Assembly (NCBI RefSeq): GCF_003049685.1
Contig: NZ_PYSY02000003.1
Location: forward strand, 496,001 to 560,000
DNA: 64,000 bases
Source: Brucella pituitosa
GTDB taxonomy: Bacteria; Pseudomonadota; Alphaproteobacteria; Rhizobiales; Rhizobiaceae
Direction: 5' to 3'
Part shown: piece by piece, positions 53,532 through 63,100 of the stretch
How positions within the stretch are numbered: the first letter of the stretch is position 1
Layout: each line of letters opens with the position of its first letter
Program-made: the position numbers and the translations under genes
Notes under the pieces: model-generated
The model's database searches: none
What the model was told of the DNA's origin: nothing
The model's input: the letters and a program-made list of their open reading frames with translations, nothing else

Positions 53532-54179
53532 ATGTACCAATTTGACTGGTCCGTAATTCAGGACGGACAATTGTGGCTTAATGCTATTGGTGTGACGGTG
53601 GCTTATGCCTTTGTTACGTCAGTGGCTGGTCTTCTCATCGGTGTCGTATTAGGTCTCGCCCTGGTATCGCGCATCCCTGTTCTGACCTGGATCATCAATG
53701 CCTACATACATCTTTTCCGCTGCACGCCACTGCTCGTGCAGATTGTATGGTTCTTCTATGCACTGCCAATGCTCACTGGATATACATTGCCAGATTGGTT
53801 TGCCGCCGGGTTGGGCCTGACGCTCTATATGGGCGCTTTCGCAGCAGAAATTTTCCGGGCCGGTGTGATCTCTATCGATCGCGGCCAATGGGAAGCATCA
53901 ACCGTATTGGGCTTCTCCTATTATACAAAGATGCGCCACATCATTCTGCCCCAGGCAACGCGACGCATGATCCCGCCAATTGTCAGTCAGACAATTCTCC
54001 AGCTGAAGAACACATCGCTTCTTTCGGTAGTCGCAGTGCCTGATCTTATGTATGCGGCCGGCAGTCTGACTATGGAGACTTACAGGCCGCTTGAGGTCTA
54101 CACCTTTGCAGCATTGCTTTATCTGGCGATCCTCACTCCCGTGACGCTGATTGCGAACCGTTTCGAAATCAAACATTGA
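53532..54179 (+). CDS. Family-3 ABC permease (HisM/GlnP type)
   Basis: 215 residues, about five membrane segments. FRCTPLLVQIVWFFYALP and YMGAFAAEIFRAGVISIDRGQWEASTVLG are the hallmark of polar amino-acid permeases. ATG with GGGAG upstream. Only one permease gene is present, so it probably works as a homodimer. Confidence 0.93.
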   Translation: MYQFDWSVIQDGQLWLNAIGVTVAYAFVTSVAGLLIGVVLGLALVSRIPVLTWIINAYIHLFRCTPLLVQIVWFFYALPMLTGYTLPDWFAAGLGLTLYMGAFAAEIFRAGVISIDRGQWEASTVLGFSYYTKMRHIILPQATRRMIPPIVSQTILQLKNTSLLSVVAVPDLMYAAGSLTMETYRPLEVYTFAALLYLAILTPVTLIANRFEIKH

Positions 54180-54189
54180 GGATCGTGCG

Positions 54190-54933
54190 ATGATCAAAGT
54201 CAAAAGCCTGCGCAAAACATTTGGTACGCATGAAGTCCTCAAAGGGATTGATTTGTCGGTTGATCGTGGGGACGTGGCCGTTCTTATCGGACCTTCGGGC
54301 TGCGGGAAATCTACATTGCTTCGTTGTCTCGATTTGCTCGAGCAGCCAACAGAAGGTCTCATTGAGATTGCGGGCAAGAGTCTGGACTTTCACCCAAAGA
54401 GCAAGTTCTCAGAGCGGGTAAAAGCAGATTTTCGCGCTAAAACGGGTATGGTTTTTCAAGGGTTTCATCTTTTCCCCCACATGACTGTTCTGCAGAATGT
54501 CATGTCGGGACCACTGCTTAACAAGCTGAAGACGAAGCCTCAGGCGCAAGAGCTGGCCATGAAACTCCTTCAGCGAGTTGGGTTGGCAGATAAAATCAGC
54601 CTTTACCCACATCAGATTTCCGGCGGACAGGCGCAGCGAGTGGCTATTGCACGTGCATTAGCCCTGGAACCTGAAGTCATGTTGTTTGACGAACCAACAT
54701 CGGCGCTCGATCCAGAGCTTGTTGGTGAGGTGCTTGACGTGATGCAGGGATTGGCTGCGGACGGAACAACAATGATCGTCGTCACACATGAAATGAGCTT
54801 TGCGCGCAACGTTGCTTCAAAAGTCATCTTCATGGAAGGCGGGCATGTTGTCGAGACTGGAGCACCGCAAGAGGTGTTGCGTCAACCTAAAACCGAACGC
54901 CTGAAGAGCTTCCTTTCCAAGGTCGAGCATTAG
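54190..54933 (+). CDS. Family-3 ABC ATPase (HisP/GlnQ type)
   Basis: 247 residues. Walker A GPSGCGKST (about 36-44), Q-loop VFQGFHLFPHMTV, signature ISGGQAQRVAIARAL, Walker B MLFDEPTSALDPEL. The ATG at 54190 follows GAGGA, ten bases after the permease. The stop codon TAG takes its last two bases from the adjoining dispersed repeat. Confidence 0.94.
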   Translation: MIKVKSLRKTFGTHEVLKGIDLSVDRGDVAVLIGPSGCGKSTLLRCLDLLEQPTEGLIEIAGKSLDFHPKSKFSERVKADFRAKTGMVFQGFHLFPHMTVLQNVMSGPLLNKLKTKPQAQELAMKLLQRVGLADKISLYPHQISGGQAQRVAIARALALEPEVMLFDEPTSALDPELVGEVLDVMQGLAADGTTMIVVTHEMSFARNVASKVIFMEGGHVVETGAPQEVLRQPKTERLKSFLSKVEH

Positions 54934-55033
54934 AGCGCGTTTCGATCTGATTGAATCAGATCGGCGCTCTAACCTTATATTTCTAACGCGCATCTTGCCC
55001 GAAAACCGGTTCACACTTTTCGGGGTGCGCTTT
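54932..55033. repeat. Dispersed two-hairpin repeat (Bru-RS/RIME-like)
   Basis: The left palindrome AGAGCGCG...CGCTCT around GATCTGATTGAATCAGATC is followed by CCCGAAAA / TTTTCGGG and GCGCA / TGCGC arms. Nearly identical to the copy at 40911. It lies inside the operon between ATPase and aldolase genes. Confidence 0.75.
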
Positions 55034-55067
55034 GATCAAAATACCAGACAGAAGCGGATAGTCGACA

Positions 55068-55964
55068 ATGAAGCATTATGATCTGCAGGGAATGTATCCC
55101 GCAATTCCGACGCCATTGACCGAAGATGGACAGCTCGATGTTGCAAAGCTGGAAGCCGTTATTGAGGCTAATCTGGCTGGTGGCGCAAAGGGTCTTGCGC
55201 CCGTCGGAGGCACAGGTGAATTCACAGCTCTTTCCGCCAATGTGCGGATCGAAGTTGTCCGGGAAACTGTCCGCATTGTGAATGGTCGCGTTCCGGTTGT
55301 TGCCGGTGTTGTTTCACCCGGCTGGGCGGAAGCTGTAGATCATGGCAAGGCGTTTAAAGAAGCAGGTGCGGATGCTCTGCTACTCGTAACTCCGTTTTAC
55401 GTCATTCCGAGCCAGCAGGGCGTCATCGACTATTTCCGCGCGTATCGGAAGACCGTCGATTTGCCACTGGTCTATTATGATGTGCCAGCGCGGACCAGTT
55501 TTGTAACTGCGGTCGATACGCTGAAAGCTCTCGGAGAAGACGGTACGATCATCGGTGCAAAGATTTGCAACACCGATGCCTATTACTTCAATCGGTTGTC
55601 TGCCGCCATTGGTGATCGCATTGCGCTGTTGTCCGGCGATGACATGATGTACGCCATTCACATCATGCATGGTGCCAAGGGCGGGATTCTTGCCAGCGCG
55701 CCTATGCTGCCTGCCTACTGGACACAGATCCACGATACGCTTGCAGACGGAAATTATGCGGATGGGATCGCTCTGCACCGCAAGCTCCTCCCAACATTCG
55801 CAGCTCTGTTTAATGAAGTTAACCCCGGCCCGCTAAAAGCCATGATGGCTCAGTTGGGGCTGCCAGTGGGGCCTGTTTCTTTGCCTTTGAAGGCACCGAA
55901 TGACACAACCCAGGCGCTCATACTCAAAGCTATTGACGGTCTGCGCGCCGAAGGGATCGTATAG
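55068..55964 (+). CDS. DapA-superfamily aldolase/lyase
   Basis: 298 residues, TIM barrel. The substrate loop is PVGGTGEFTAL (GTTGE-like, about 45-53), the Tyr in VYYDVPART (about 138) and the Schiff-base Lys in IIGAKICNTD (about 166). These residues make it a competent pyruvate-type aldolase or dehydratase. Being in an operon with two 2-hydroxyacid oxidases, it is unlikely to be lysine-pathway dihydrodipicolinate synthase; cleavage of a 4-hydroxy-2-oxo acid is a reasonable guess. Confidence 0.88.
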   Translation: MKHYDLQGMYPAIPTPLTEDGQLDVAKLEAVIEANLAGGAKGLAPVGGTGEFTALSANVRIEVVRETVRIVNGRVPVVAGVVSPGWAEAVDHGKAFKEAGADALLLVTPFYVIPSQQGVIDYFRAYRKTVDLPLVYYDVPARTSFVTAVDTLKALGEDGTIIGAKICNTDAYYFNRLSAAIGDRIALLSGDDMMYAIHIMHGAKGGILASAPMLPAYWTQIHDTLADGNYADGIALHRKLLPTFAALFNEVNPGPLKAMMAQLGLPVGPVSLPLKAPNDTTQALILKAIDGLRAEGIV

Positions 55965-55967
55965 ACT

Positions 55968-57125
55968 ATGGCAGGCGGGGCGGGATTTCTGGACTTTGCA
56001 GAAGCGCGGGAACAAGCAAAAGCCTTTCTCCCCCGCGCTTTGTTTGAATATATTGATCGAGGAACGGAAGCTGAAACAGCCCTCGTGGCACTTCATGACG
56101 GCTTCGCTACGCGCCGCGTTGTTCCAAACGTTCTGCGTCCGGTCTCCGCCCCGGATCTGTCGGCTCAATATCTTGGGAGCACGCATAGCTGTCCGTTTGT
56201 GATTGCTCCTACAGCTCTGGCCGGCATGATCCGCTACGACGGTGAAGTTCTCATGGCGCGTGCGGCAAAAGCAGCCGGGCTGCCTTTTGTCGTCGCAACG
56301 CAGTCATCGACCAGTATCGAGCAGATTGCCGCGGGTGCGCCCAACAGTGATTTATGGTTCCAGCTCTATGTTTGGCGTGATCGGTCCGAAACCTGGAAAC
56401 TGCTTGAACGTGCAAAAGCATGTGGAGTTGATACTCTGGTGTTGACCGTCGATACACCAGCATCACCCAAGAAAGTCCACAACCGGCGCAACGGTTTTGG
56501 AGTGCCACTACAGTTTTCAGCGACGCTGGCAGTGGATCTGATGCTTCATCCGCATTGGACACTTGGCGTCATGGGGCGATATCTGTTGCGGCAGGGTTTT
56601 CCTTCCTATGCGCACTATCCGGGTGATGTTGCCAAAGCTGTAACAGATTCCATCCGCGATCCGCGTTTCGCTCTCGACACAGTGCTTGATCGAGACTTCG
56701 TCAAGGAGCTTCGCCAACGATGGCCGCACAAACTTCTGGTTAAAGGGGTTTTGTCTGCAACTGACGCAATCGAGATATTCGATCTGGGTTGTGATGGCGT
56801 TGTGGTGTCGGCGCATGGGGGCCGCAATCTCGATAGTGCTGTTTTGCCAATAGATGTGCTGCCAAGGATACGGGATGCTGTTGGGACCCACAAAACGCTT
56901 CTGGCAGATAGTGGCGTAAGGCGCGGTTCAGATGCAGCAAAGCTGCTGGCCGCGGGGGCTGATGGCGTGTTTCTCGGGCGCGCACCACTCTATGGCCTGG
57001 GAGCAGGGGGAGCCGATGGCGTCGTGGATATGATTGAGCAGTTAAGGGACGAACTCCGCTTGTTTCTCGGCTTTGCAGGTGCCCAGAATGTCGCTGCGCT
57101 CCGTCAATCCGAATGGATCGGCTGA
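55968..57125 (+). CDS. FMN-dependent alpha-hydroxyacid dehydrogenase/oxidase (LldD-like)
   Basis: 385 residues. N-terminal FLPRALFEYIDRGTEAE, substrate strand PFVIAPTALAGM, ATQSSTSIEQIA, catalytic His in VVSAHGGRNLD (about 282), FMN phosphate site DSGVRRGSDAAKLLAAGADGVFLGRAPLYG. The usual Asn before the active His is Ala here (SAHGGR rather than SNHGGR). It oxidises an (S)-2-hydroxyacid to a 2-oxoacid. It starts three bases after the aldolase stop. Confidence 0.9.
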   Translation: MAGGAGFLDFAEAREQAKAFLPRALFEYIDRGTEAETALVALHDGFATRRVVPNVLRPVSAPDLSAQYLGSTHSCPFVIAPTALAGMIRYDGEVLMARAAKAAGLPFVVATQSSTSIEQIAAGAPNSDLWFQLYVWRDRSETWKLLERAKACGVDTLVLTVDTPASPKKVHNRRNGFGVPLQFSATLAVDLMLHPHWTLGVMGRYLLRQGFPSYAHYPGDVAKAVTDSIRDPRFALDTVLDRDFVKELRQRWPHKLLVKGVLSATDAIEIFDLGCDGVVVSAHGGRNLDSAVLPIDVLPRIRDAVGTHKTLLADSGVRRGSDAAKLLAAGADGVFLGRAPLYGLGAGGADGVVDMIEQLRDELRLFLGFAGAQNVAALRQSEWIG

Positions 57126-57171
57126 TCGTCACTTTTTCGAAAATACGCTGTTTGAATTCATAGGTAATAAA

Positions 57172-58611
57172 ATGTTGTCCAAGTCCAGCTCCAATGAAGC
57201 TTTCCTGAACGACCTTCGTCAGGCAGTTGGTAGCCAATACGTACTGACGGATGGTCACGAAAAAGAGCCTTTCCTGACAGACTGGCGTGGCTATAAAACC
57301 GGACAGGCAATTGCGGTTGTTCTACCCGCAACGACTGAACAGGTTGCGACGGTCATGCGGATAGCGAACGAGCACAGCAGCATGGTCGTTCCACAAGGTG
57401 GCAACACAGGATTGTGTCAGGGCGCAGTGCCCCTCGGGCGGGAGCGTACCATTGTTTTGGGTCTGCGCCGACTGGATGCGGTGCGCGAAATCGACAAAGC
57501 GTCGAATGTAATTGTGGTTGAAGCCGGATTAACGCTGACTGCGGCTCATGACGCCGCAGCCACGGTCGATCGTCGCATTCCGTTGCATCTTGGCAGCGAA
57601 GGCAGCGCACAGATCGGTGGCCTTGCATCGACCAATGCCGGGGGAACCAGCGCTCTTCGCTATGGTCCCATTCGTGAGCTGCTTTGTGGCATCGAAGTTG
57701 TCCTGCCGGACGGTCGCATATTGAGCGATTTGAAAGCATTACGTAAAAACAACACGGGTTATGACTTAAAGAACCTTTTTATTGGTGCCGAAGGCACGTT
57801 GGGAATTATCACAGCGGCGGCTTTGCGTTTGCAGCCCATGCTACGGTCATCTGGGCATGCCTGGATTGCTTTACCAAATCTGGATACTGCGGTGACCATC
57901 CTGATGGGTTTGCAGGATCGCTTTGACACTGCAGTACAAGCTGCTGAGTTGTTGTCCGGTAATCAGGTTGATCTGGTTATGCAACATATTCCGCGCTCTC
58001 GGCATCCGCTTGAAAGCCGTCCAGAATGGTCATTGCTGGTCGAACTTGGTAGTACAGATGCTTCGGCAGAACTTCATGTGGCTCTTGAAGAATGGCTGGC
58101 AGAGCAATTTGAGGCAGGATTGGTTGAAGACGCCTTCATTGCTCAAAGCGAAGCGCATGCTGCTGATATCTGGCATTTGAGGCATTCAGTATCAGAAGCC
58201 AACAAACTTCACGGGCATAGTTTGTCGCATGATATTGCCGTGCGTCCAGCCCTCGTACCAAAGATGATCGAACGTGCTACGGACGCAGTTCATGCAATTT
58301 ATCCCGAAGCAACGATCCTGATTGTGTCTCATATCGGAGATGGAAATATCCACTTCATCGCGCATTTCACCCATGATGAATGGGCCGGATTTGCTGACCC
58401 CGCAGAAGTAACATCCGATGTTATGAAACACGTTCATGACGTTGTTGACGAACTTGGCGGTACGTTTTCTGCGGAGCACGGTATTGGACGCAAATTGGTC
58501 ACAGAACTTGCTACGCGTTCGGACCCGGTTCGTATGGAGCTGATGCGATCATTTCGTCGTGTGTTGGATCCGAGCGGCCGAATGAATCCGGGCAGTGTCT
58601 TCGCAGAATAA
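57172..58611 (+). CDS. FAD-linked 2-hydroxyacid dehydrogenase (GlcD/D2HGDH-like)
   Basis: 479 residues. FAD-binding type 4 domain with PQGGNTGLCQGAVP (about 75-88) and LGSEGSAQIGGLASTNAGG. The C-terminal FAD-oxidase domain has SHIGDGNIHFIAHF (about 385-398) and AEHGIGRKLV near the end, the metal/substrate motifs of D-lactate and D-2-hydroxyglutarate dehydrogenases. It would oxidise the (R)-isomer that the LldD-like enzyme cannot. The ATG at 57172 is chosen; the frame is open 33 codons further upstream without a good start. Confidence 0.9.
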   Translation: MLSKSSSNEAFLNDLRQAVGSQYVLTDGHEKEPFLTDWRGYKTGQAIAVVLPATTEQVATVMRIANEHSSMVVPQGGNTGLCQGAVPLGRERTIVLGLRRLDAVREIDKASNVIVVEAGLTLTAAHDAAATVDRRIPLHLGSEGSAQIGGLASTNAGGTSALRYGPIRELLCGIEVVLPDGRILSDLKALRKNNTGYDLKNLFIGAEGTLGIITAAALRLQPMLRSSGHAWIALPNLDTAVTILMGLQDRFDTAVQAAELLSGNQVDLVMQHIPRSRHPLESRPEWSLLVELGSTDASAELHVALEEWLAEQFEAGLVEDAFIAQSEAHAADIWHLRHSVSEANKLHGHSLSHDIAVRPALVPKMIERATDAVHAIYPEATILIVSHIGDGNIHFIAHFTHDEWAGFADPAEVTSDVMKHVHDVVDELGGTFSAEHGIGRKLVTELATRSDPVRMELMRSFRRVLDPSGRMNPGSVFAE

Positions 58612-58654
58612 TGCGGATGCCGCGAGAGGTGTGAATGGTTTCGAAGGCGCGCCT

Positions 58655-59158
58655 TTAGCGTGAGAGCCTGTTTTCATCATCAATCAAGGTGAGGCGGGAA
58701 GGGGACGATGAACCCCACCGCCATAGAACGAGATTGAGATCATCCTGGCTGGCGCCCTTTGCAAAACTACGAACCAGCAAGCCGCTGTAACCATCTGCGA
58801 TCAAACGTCTTGCAAAAATCTGCGTTGCGGCTTCGCCTTTCAATCGCATTTGCTCCCGCCAGCCATCATGCCCAAGCATTGCAGCGTCCAGTCCCATTGC
58901 CTTTAATGCAATATCATCCCTGCAATCGAATATGGTTTCGATCTCCGCATCATAAGATACGATTGTCGTTGGTTGCAGGTTACCGGCCTGGTTTGCTTCG
59001 CGAAGTGCCGTCATGATGCTCAGAGACGCGTAAATCGCGGGAACGCCTTTGGGATTGAAGCGTCCGCCATAAATCTCGGCCCCCCGCCCGGAAAGAGGTT
59101 CCCGGGCAAAGACGGGATTCAAAGCACGATAAAGTTTATCTCGATAGCTGATTGACAC
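58655..59158 (-). CDS. RES-domain toxin
   Basis: 167 residues, a complete RES domain: YRALNPVFAREPLSGRGAEIYGGRFNPKGVPAIYAS, with Arg in GGRFN, Tyr in AIYAS and Glu in ALREA as the expected conserved polar residues, and a C-terminal LVLWRWG. Toxins of the RES-Xre class deplete NAD+. GTG start two bases after the antitoxin stop, so antitoxin is made first. Confidence 0.88.
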   Translation of the reverse strand: MSISYRDKLYRALNPVFAREPLSGRGAEIYGGRFNPKGVPAIYASLSIMTALREANQAGNLQPTTIVSYDAEIETIFDCRDDIALKAMGLDAAMLGHDGWREQMRLKGEAATQIFARRLIADGYSGLLVRSFAKGASQDDLNLVLWRWGSSSPSRLTLIDDENRLSR

Positions 59159-59160
59159 GG

Positions 59161-59511
59161 TTAGGCATAAACCCCGGCGTCGATCGCATCAATATAATCG
59201 AGCACTGCGCTGGCTCGGCCATTGAGCACCAGTTGCATTGCAGTCTGACCCGAAAAGCCAGCCAGCGGTTCTGAACGATACCAGGCATAAGCCATAAGAG
59301 CTGAGCCAAAACGCGGTTCGACCTTGTTCAAAATCTCGACCATCTCGCGTAGCCGCTTTTGCGTTTTGTCAGATTGCACGCGATCCTTGCGCTGTACTGC
59401 GTCACGTCCCAATCCTGCGGAACGGGCGACTTCATCGCTCGTTGTACGCAGCGCATCAGCGATTTTCCGCGGTGCGAACAGACCGTTATCTGAATATTGT
59501 GTGAGACCCAT
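59161..59511 (-). CDS. Xre/MbcA/ParS-type antitoxin
   Basis: 116 residues: N-terminal Xre-like helices (about 10-60, IADALRTTSDEVARSAGLGRDAV) and C-terminal toxin-binding DUF2384 region (about 60-115, LREMVEILNKVEPRFGS, SGQTAMQLVLNGRASAVLDYID). It neutralises the RES toxin and should repress its own operon through the palindrome upstream. Confidence 0.88.
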   Translation of the reverse strand: MGLTQYSDNGLFAPRKIADALRTTSDEVARSAGLGRDAVQRKDRVQSDKTQKRLREMVEILNKVEPRFGSALMAYAWYRSEPLAGFSGQTAMQLVLNGRASAVLDYIDAIDAGVYA

Positions 59512-59544
59512 GATATTGCCTTCATATCCGTGAAGCCATTAATT

Positions 59545-59564
59545 ATGACGTAATATATCGTCAT
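59545..59564. promoter_or_regulatory. Palindrome upstream of the toxin-antitoxin operon
   Basis: ATGACG-N8-CGTCAT with AT-rich centre, 34 bases before the antitoxin start. 16 of 20 bases are symmetric. Probable antitoxin operator. Confidence 0.5.
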
Positions 59565-59592
59565 TCTAAGTGGCATTCAAGGGGCGCAGATC

Positions 59593-60033
59593 CTAATTTA
59601 GCTCGCGATCAATATCGCGTCTCAAAACGATTGCGGTTGTGAGATCTTCCACAATGTCATGTCCTGCTATCAAGTCACGTACCCTGTTAAGACCGTCGAT
59701 TGAACCGGTCTCCAGTTCGACGATCAGATCAAGCTGCCCGCTGACCGATGATACGCGACGCACCTCCGGGTGACGTGCCAATATATCCAGCAGATCATGT
59801 GCTGGGGTCCGCCGCAGATTGATCAAAAACGCCGCACGAATAACATTTGCGTCGATTTCGCCGATATCCGCACGGTATCCTCTTATGACTCCGCTGCGCT
59901 CAAGATTTGTGACGCGTTCACTCGTGGCACTACGCGACAACCCAATACGCCCCGCCAGCGTTTTCAGCGCAATACGCGCCTCTTTCGACAGGATTGCCAG
60001 TATTTCACGATCTTTCGCATCAAGTTCGCGCAT
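59593..60033 (-). CDS. Lrp/AsnC-family regulator
   Basis: 146 residues: HTH (about 5-60, DREILAILSKEARIALKTLAGRIGLSRSATSERVTNLE) and RAM effector domain (about 65-140). The ATG at 60033 (MRELDAKDREI) is the family start; the frame stays open far upstream but without family resemblance. Divergent from the kinase/M23/phospholyase gene, with a large TGYCGG/CCGRCA operator between. It presumably senses an amino acid or amine. Confidence 0.9.
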   Translation of the reverse strand: MRELDAKDREILAILSKEARIALKTLAGRIGLSRSATSERVTNLERSGVIRGYRADIGEIDANVIRAAFLINLRRTPAHDLLDILARHPEVRRVSSVSGQLDLIVELETGSIDGLNRVRDLIAGHDIVEDLTTAIVLRRDIDRELN

Positions 60034-60052
60034 CTTTACCCTATTCACATGG

Positions 60053-60099
60053 CCGGACATATGTCGGTCTATTCCGACAAAGTGCCGGTTATCCCGACA
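60053..60099. promoter_or_regulatory. Multi-half-site operator 1 (TGYCGG / CCGRCA)
   Basis: Order: CGGACA-like (60053-60059), TGTCGG (60062-60067), six bases, CCGACA (60074-60079), three bases, TGCCGG (60083-60088), then another CCGACA (60094-60099). The central part has the same spacing and nearly the same bases as the site at 63372-63407. Probable Lrp-type binding site. Confidence 0.65.
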
Positions 60100-60172
60100 G
60101 GATACTTGATGCCCGAAAATCCTTTGCATGCCAAGCTGCGGGTAAGAAATGTAACCTGGAAAAATACTGACT

Positions 60173-63100
60173 ATGACCGATCTCTCCCATCCCGCTCCCC
60201 AGTTTTCAGCCATTGATGCCGAAAGGCTTGCCAAGGAAGTTTTTGGCGTAAGCGCAAGCGCATCTGAGCTTGATAGTGAGCGCGATTGTAATTTCCGCCT
60301 GAAAACTGGAACGGAATCCGACTGGATTCTAAAGATCGTCAACGCCAGCGAGCCGAAAGTCGAGAGCGAATTCCAGACGGCTCTGCTGCATCACCTGTCC
60401 AATGCGAAATCCGAATTGGCGGTACCGCATCTCAAACCAAGTCTTGCGGGTGATGTACTTGCTTCAACCGTTGCTGGCGGTGGAGAAAAACATGCACTGC
60501 GCCTGGTTGGCTGGCTACCGGGAACACCGCTTGCACAGGTTACCAGAACATTTGACTTGATGCGTAATCTCGGCCGTTCATTGGGCGAGCTTGATCATGC
60601 TTTACAAGGCTTCATTCATCCGGGCGCGCTCCGCGATCTGGATTGGGATCTCCGTTATGCAGGCCGAGCGCGTACACGCCTGCATTTCATAGGCGATGCT
60701 GGCAAAAGAGCATTGCTTGATCGTTTCATCACTCGCTTTGAAACCCTTGTTGAGCCCAAACTTGCGGGTTTGCGCGCGCAGGTCATTCATAATGATGCGA
60801 ATGACTGGAATGTTCTGGTCGACAACACAGACCATGAAAAGATTGCAGGCCTTATCGACTTTGGTGATGCCGTTCACACTGTGCTGATCGCGGAAGTGGC
60901 TATAGCCTGTGCGTATTCGGCGCTGGACACGGACGATCCAATTGGTGCCGCCGCGGCACTCGCATCGGGTTTTCATGAAAAATACCCGCTCAAGGCAGAA
61001 GAAATAGATCTTCTGTTCGACCTGGTTGCCATGCGGCTTGTGACAAGCGTTACGATTTCTGCCTCGCGTCGCGAAAAGACGGACGATAATCCCTATCTTG
61101 CCATTAGCGAAGCGCCAGCGTGGCGTCTCTTGGAGAAGATGGATGCAATGAACCCACGCTTTGCGACAGCCATTTTGCGCAAAGCTTGCGGGTTTGATGC
61201 CATAGATGGCGCAGGCGCTATCCGCAAATGGATATCTGACAATGCCAGGACATTTGCTCCAATTGTGCGTCCCGCGCCGGCGACCATGACCAAAGCGATT
61301 GTCCCTTATGGCGACGCATCCCATTTTATGACAGTCGCATCCGCTGAACAGCGCGCAACAGACGCCACGCAATGGTGGGACGACTTCTGTGCCCGGAATA
61401 ACGTTGATCTTGGCATTGGTTCCTGGGGCGAGAAGCGAACTGTCTATACCGATAAGGCTTTTGAATCGCGCTTCATTGATGGACAGCGCCGCATCCATCA
61501 CCTCGGTGTGGATTTGTTCATGCCAGCCGGTACCCCGCTTTACACACCACTGGCGGCAACCGTCATAAGCGTTGAAATCGAACACGAACCGCTTGGATAT
61601 GGCGGTCTGGTCAAGCTGGAACACCGCCCTGAAGGCTGTCCGCCATTCGTGACGCTTTGGGGGCATATGGCGCATGAGGCACTGGAACGTCTGAAGCCTG
61701 GTCAGGAGCTGCAGGCTGGTGATCTCGTCGGTCATATGGGCGGTATTCATGAGAATGGCGGATGGACGCCGCATCTGCATTTCGAAATGACGGCAGACGT
61801 CAATCTCACAGCAACCGAGATTCTGGGTGTGGGCGAAGCCGCATATCTGGACGTGTGGGCGGATTTATTCCCGGATGTGGCTGAACTGGCAGGTATTCCA
61901 CCAGAAACCTTCCATCAGGATGGTCGCACACGGGCGGAAATTATCGAAAAACGCAAAGAAATCCTGCTGCCCAACCTGTCTATTTCCTATTCCGAACCGA
62001 TAAAATTTGTACGCGGAGAAGGCACCTGGCTTATCGACAATTACGGACGGGCGTATCTCGATTGTTTTAACAATGTTTGTCACATCGGCCACGCTCATCC
62101 CGAGGTGGTTGAAGCCATCGCACGGCAAGCAGCATTGTTGAACACCAACACACGCTATCTGCACGATAATATCGTTGAATATGCCGACCGGCTTACCGCG
62201 ACATTACCAGAAGGCCTAACCGTTGCATCATTTGCTTGCTCAGGCAGCGAGGCAAATAGCCTGGCGTTGCGAATGGCTCGCAATCACACCGGTCGCGATG
62301 AAGCGATCGTGCTTGACTGGGCTTATCATGGGACAACGCAGGAACTCATCGATCTCAGCCCTTATAAGTATAAGCGCAAAGGTGGCAAGGGTCGCCCTGC
62401 GCATGTCTTTGAAGGCATCATCCCTGACAGCTATCATGCTCCGGAAGATTGGCCTGTTGAAGAGCACGCCAAGCGCTTTGCCAGCAATATTGCCGAGCAT
62501 ATCGACACGATGCGCAGTCAGGGTCGCGCACCTGCATATTTCCTGGCTGAATCCATTCCGAGTGTTGCTGGCCAGGTATTTCTGCCGGAAGGCTATCTCA
62601 AAGAAGTCTACGCTATGGTTCGTGCGGCGGGCGGCATATGTATCGCCGATGAAGTGCAGGTCGGCTTTGGTCGCGTAGGCAGCCACTGGTGGGCATTCGA
62701 ATTGCAGGATGTTGTCCCTGACATCGTCACCATGGGCAAACCCATTGGTAACGGTCATCCAATGTCTGCGGTTGTCACAACGCGGGAAGTGGCAGACAGC
62801 TTTAACAATGGCATGGAATATTTCAATACCTTCGGCGGCAATCCGGTTTCCTGTGCCGCAGGCCTCGCAGTGCTCAATGTGATCGAAAGAGATGGCCTGC
62901 GTAAGAATGCGCTTGATGTCGGTAACTACCTTATTGCTGGCTTTCGCGAAATGCAGACGCGTTTTGACATTATCGGTGATGTTCGGGGTGAAGGTTTATT
63001 CCTGGGGATCGAACTGGTTACAGATCGTAAGACGAAAGCACCCGCAACTGCTCTGGCAAAACGTATCAATGATGGCGCAAGACAACGCGGTATTCTGATG

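Noticed and set aside
55068..55964. Annotation as dihydrodipicolinate synthase of lysine synthesis
   Set aside because: Catabolic operon context with importer and hydroxyacid oxidases; the family is multifunctional.
60602..61780. 392-codon open frame on minus opposite the kinase and M23 domains
   Set aside because: The plus frame has intact catalytic motifs throughout; the antisense protein has no recognisable feature.
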